In this document: positions 61,704 to 64,000 of the stretch, piece after piece | Position numbering within the stretch: position 1 is the first letter of the stretch | Layout of the letters: the number at the start of each line of letters is the position of its first letter | NCBI RefSeq assembly: GCF_009738185.1 | Contig: NZ_CP046509.1 | Coordinates: 1,057,501 to 1,121,500, forward strand | DNA length: 64,000 nucleotides | Direction: 5' to 3' | DNA from: Erwinia sorbitola | Lineage (GTDB): Bacteria; Pseudomonadota; Gammaproteobacteria; Enterobacterales; Enterobacteriaceae | Position numbers and translations under genes: made by a program | Notes under the pieces: model-generated | The model's database searches: none | What the model saw: only the letters and a program-made list of their open reading frames with translations | Told to the model about the DNA's origin: nothing

Positions 61704-62773
61704 ATCTTTCGATTATTGCTGCCGGAGGAATTTTCCCTTCAGGCCCAACGCTGCCGTTGGCTGATATTGCCGTCAGCGTTGAATTTTCCTTACAGCGCCG
61801 CTATCCATTTTATACCGATCAATGCGGCATTCCCGTTAGTCTGAGTTATTTCTCTGGGGGCTGTATGGATTTCGGTAACGGACGCTGGGAGGCGTTATTA
61901 AAGGCTATTCTGGAGGATGTAAGTCAAAGGGAATTAGATCTCGATATAAAAAAACAACCTGCAAACATTTGGTTTATTCTACCTGCCAAAGAAATTTTTG
62001 TATTTCCAGAGCAGATTGAATTGATACTTTGTCAGGTATTATTCGAATACGCACCGCAATGGAAAGTTAAGCATATTTATTATGGAGAGCATGCTCAGAC
62101 GGGCAAAGTATTGGAGGATATAGCACGCACTGCTCAACAAGCGCATGACCAGCATCTGGATATCGTGATTGCCTTACATTCCTGGGCCACGCTGGAAGCG
62201 CTGTTATGGTTAGAATCACGAGCATTATTACATGGCAGTCATACTTTTTATCAAGACACGCTGCGTTCCAACCCTTATGGGCGCGTTCCAGGAGAGGGGG
62301 CTGCATGTATCGTGATTAGCCATAATCTGACAACGTCCTCCTGGTGTCAGATTACCAGTATTGCAGTTACGCAGGAAGAAGTGCTGGCAGATAGCGACCT
62401 GCCCTGTACTGGAATGGCATTAAGCCAGGCTGCCAAACAGGCAATAATGTTAGCAGGGGCGCCTGTAATTTCGCAGCTGGTGACAGATTTTAACGGAGAG
62501 ACTTACCGGGCAGATGAATTGGGTTTTACCTTATTACGTTTAAAGCACAATCAATTATTGAAAGATTTTCAGCAAGTTACGCCAGCCCTGGCGTCAGGTG
62601 ACGCAGGCTGTGCCAGTATGTTATTACATATGGCTATTATTGCCTGGCGCTACGCGCAAAATAACGGGGCGAACAATCATACTTTATTACTGTCCAGTGC
62701 GGACAGCGGGCAACGCAGCGCGACAGTGATGTCACCTTATTACAGGGAGAGCAGGGATGGCCGCCAGAATTAA
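61700..62773 (+). CDS. Degenerate ketosynthase-like (thiolase-fold) protein of the VgrG module
   Basis: 357-aa protein with a distant beta-ketoacyl-synthase fold. RSNPYGRVPGEGAACIVISH corresponds to the RxxFVxGEGAxxLVLE region, and the C-terminal ALASGDAGCASMLLHMAIIA to the GHxxGAAG region. The nucleophile segment (expected around ALHSWATLEALLWL) has no Cys, so it is probably not catalytic. Comparable genes lie before the tse7 effector in P. aeruginosa. Overlaps the effector gene by 17 bp. Confidence 0.68.
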   Translation: MNLSIIAAGGIFPSGPTLPLADIAVSVEFSLQRRYPFYTDQCGIPVSLSYFSGGCMDFGNGRWEALLKAILEDVSQRELDLDIKKQPANIWFILPAKEIFVFPEQIELILCQVLFEYAPQWKVKHIYYGEHAQTGKVLEDIARTAQQAHDQHLDIVIALHSWATLEALLWLESRALLHGSHTFYQDTLRSNPYGRVPGEGAACIVISHNLTTSSWCQITSIAVTQEEVLADSDLPCTGMALSQAAKQAIMLAGAPVISQLVTDFNGETYRADELGFTLLRLKHNQLLKDFQQVTPALASGDAGCASMLLHMAIIAWRYAQNNGANNHTLLLSSADSGQRSATVMSPYYRESRDGRQN

Positions 62774-63848
62774 TGTTAACGGGCTGACCTTATGCCATAA
62801 AGGCTCAGGGGGCGTCAGCCATAATACACTTCCTGACGTCTGCAAAATACCGGGTAGCGGTATTCCGGTTCCGTTCCAGAATGAGGCTTTTTCCCGGACG
62901 CTGACGAAAAGCACCGTCAGCGTATTTGCTGACGGGGGAAATACCATTGCCAATATGGGGTCGCAATTTGCCGGCAGTATATTTGATGAGCCGGGAGCGC
63001 TGGGCGGGATAGTTTCCGGCACTAATATGGCGGAAGCGGAGTGGATGACCGGTTCCTTTGACGTGTTTATTGAAAAGAAATCCGCGTGCCGGTTATCGGA
63101 TAAGATGTGGATGAACCGTCGTAACACGGTCAATATGAGCGGGCTGCGCCAGCCGGGCTTGCCGGAGGATGAGTTTTTAAAGTTAATCTGCGAGATTGCC
63201 GTCGAATGTTATATTCAGCACTGTAATAACCTGAAGGGAAATAAAGGTGCGTCAGGCGCTGAATATCACCAGTTTGAACAGTGCGTGGACGATAAAATAA
63301 GAGAGAAGAATTATAACGGGCGTTATCCAGAGGACGACAGCTCTGTCTGGTCAGAGGTGCATTTTGATAAAAATCTCGAACTGATAAAGCAGGGCGGGGG
63401 CAGTGGCCCTTTCCCCAGCGCCCGCCCGATAACCCCGAAGGGAGGGCGGCGGATGGATATTATCCGGGTTGATCCCGTGACTAAACAGCCTCTGGGATTA
63501 TATGACTTAAAGTTTCCAACGGATGTGAAAACGTTACCGCGGAACAGGCTGAGTGATTATGAAGAAATGGCAAAAAAGCTGAATGCGAAATATCAGACCT
63601 ATAATGTCAAACGAATGTGCGATGGATTTCCCGATGAGTGCCCCAACCCACGGCCCGTGCCTGTACCAGAGCCCGTACCGGCCCCTGCTACAGAAGAGAA
63701 GGAAAATAGCGGCCGGGCCTGGGCCGGGCTGATCACGCTGGGCGTTGTGGCGGTGGTGGTAACGGTCTTCCCGCTTGATGGCCCGGCGGGCGATGTTGTC
63801 GCCTGGGGCGCATTTGGCGCGCAGGCCACGGCCATGGGCATGTGGTGA
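62757..63848 (+). CDS. PAAR-like (DUF4150) T6SS effector with candidate nuclease domain
   Basis: 363 aa. Residues 1-125 are the DUF4150 PAAR-like domain that tips VgrG (NVNGLTLCHKGSGGVSHNTL, DVCKIPGSGIPVPFQN, STVSVFADGGNTIANMGSQF, WMNRRNTVNMSG). Residues about 140-290 carry four Cys and a candidate PD-(D/E)xK/VRR-NUC-type site: Glu200, Asp234 in RRMDIIRVD and D250-L-K252 in LYDLKFPTD. A Pro/Glu linker (PRPVPVPEPVPAPATEE) and a hydrophobic C-terminal segment (AGLITLGVVAVVVTVFPL, GPAGDVVAWGAFGAQA) follow. Toxin activity is inferred from motifs and position. Confidence 0.72.
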   Translation: MAARINVNGLTLCHKGSGGVSHNTLPDVCKIPGSGIPVPFQNEAFSRTLTKSTVSVFADGGNTIANMGSQFAGSIFDEPGALGGIVSGTNMAEAEWMTGSFDVFIEKKSACRLSDKMWMNRRNTVNMSGLRQPGLPEDEFLKLICEIAVECYIQHCNNLKGNKGASGAEYHQFEQCVDDKIREKNYNGRYPEDDSSVWSEVHFDKNLELIKQGGGSGPFPSARPITPKGGRRMDIIRVDPVTKQPLGLYDLKFPTDVKTLPRNRLSDYEEMAKKLNAKYQTYNVKRMCDGFPDECPNPRPVPVPEPVPAPATEEKENSGRAWAGLITLGVVAVVVTVFPLDGPAGDVVAWGAFGAQATAMGMW

Positions 63849-63877
63849 GCACTCGCAGTTAACAAAGGAGAAAGGTA

Positions 63878-64000
63878 ATGGAAAATACATCAGAGTCAGC
63901 CCTGCCCGGCCTGCCGGATATCGGCCAGCTGGATCAGCTCTTTATCTCTCACCCCAAGGGGGACATTCTGGCGCGGATTGTTCTGGGCTGCGAGCTGTAC
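63878..64000 (+). CDS. Gene after the effector, probable immunity protein (5' part only)
   Basis: Begins at ATG 63878 after AAGGAGAAAGGTA, 29 bp past the effector stop, and runs off the window. The 41 visible codons read MENTSESALPGLPDIGQLDQ then LFISHPKGDILARIVLGCEL. The position is that of an immunity gene, but the visible sequence does not identify a family. It could instead be a second module gene. Confidence 0.5.
   Translation, partial: MENTSESALPGLPDIGQLDQLFISHPKGDILARIVLGCELY

Overview
The window is chromosomal DNA of a gamma-proteobacterium of the order Enterobacterales. Nearly every housekeeping protein is close to its Escherichia coli counterpart in sequence and length (NrdF, RecN, NadK, BamE, SmpB, RpoE, LepA, Era), and the tmRNA tag reads ANDENYALAA as in E. 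coli. Gene content and order (intact ygaY-like MFS gene beside proVWX, a RIO-type kinase gene, a fused-permease iron-type ABC locus with a CitA/CitB-type two-component system) suggest an Erwinia/Pantoea-like genus. That genus-level placement is inference.

Layout. 1-20.9 kb, mostly minus strand: emrB (cut by the window edge), emrA, mprA, a decayed ygaH remnant, an MFS exporter, proXWV (osmoprotectant uptake), nrdFEIH (class Ib ribonucleotide reductase), ygaM, ygaC (+), a small lipoprotein (+), speG, tsx, a three-gene envelope operon of unknown role (DUF4056 lipoprotein, Omp85-type barrel, second barrel), and ygaP-ygaV. 21.2-23.4 kb: a type II restriction-modification pair, with a TdeIII-family endonuclease and a C5 methyltransferase carrying an N-terminal helix-turn-helix, in convergent orientation. 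23.6-31.3 kb: RIO-family kinase, ABC importer (ATPase, fused permease, binding protein) and a sensor kinase/response regulator pair. 31.4-33.4 kb: a decayed island flanked by a 46-bp direct repeat at the ssrA terminator, holding a broken P4-type integrase and other broken genes.

33.4-54.8 kb is a dense housekeeping block: ssrA and smpB (ribosome rescue), ratAB, bamE, recN (two LexA boxes), nadK, grpE (sigma-32 promoter), ung, grcA (tandem FNR sites), srmB, trmN6, nadB, rpoE-rseABC (sigma-E stress response, autoregulated promoter), lepA, lepB, rnc, era, recO, pdxJ, acpS and yfhL.

54.8-64 kb is an accessory type VI secretion region, all plus strand after an AT-rich 0.75-kb spacer with two perfect palindromes: a TssF baseplate protein, VgrG spike, TIGR02270-like HEAT protein, a 79-aa protein related to the VgrG tail, a DUF2169 protein, a degenerate ketosynthase-like protein, a PAAR-like (DUF4150) effector with a candidate nuclease domain, and the start of a probable immunity gene at the window edge. 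The order resembles the Pseudomonas aeruginosa vgrG1b-tse7 cluster but has a different toxin end and an extra small gene. This is the most interesting part of the window.
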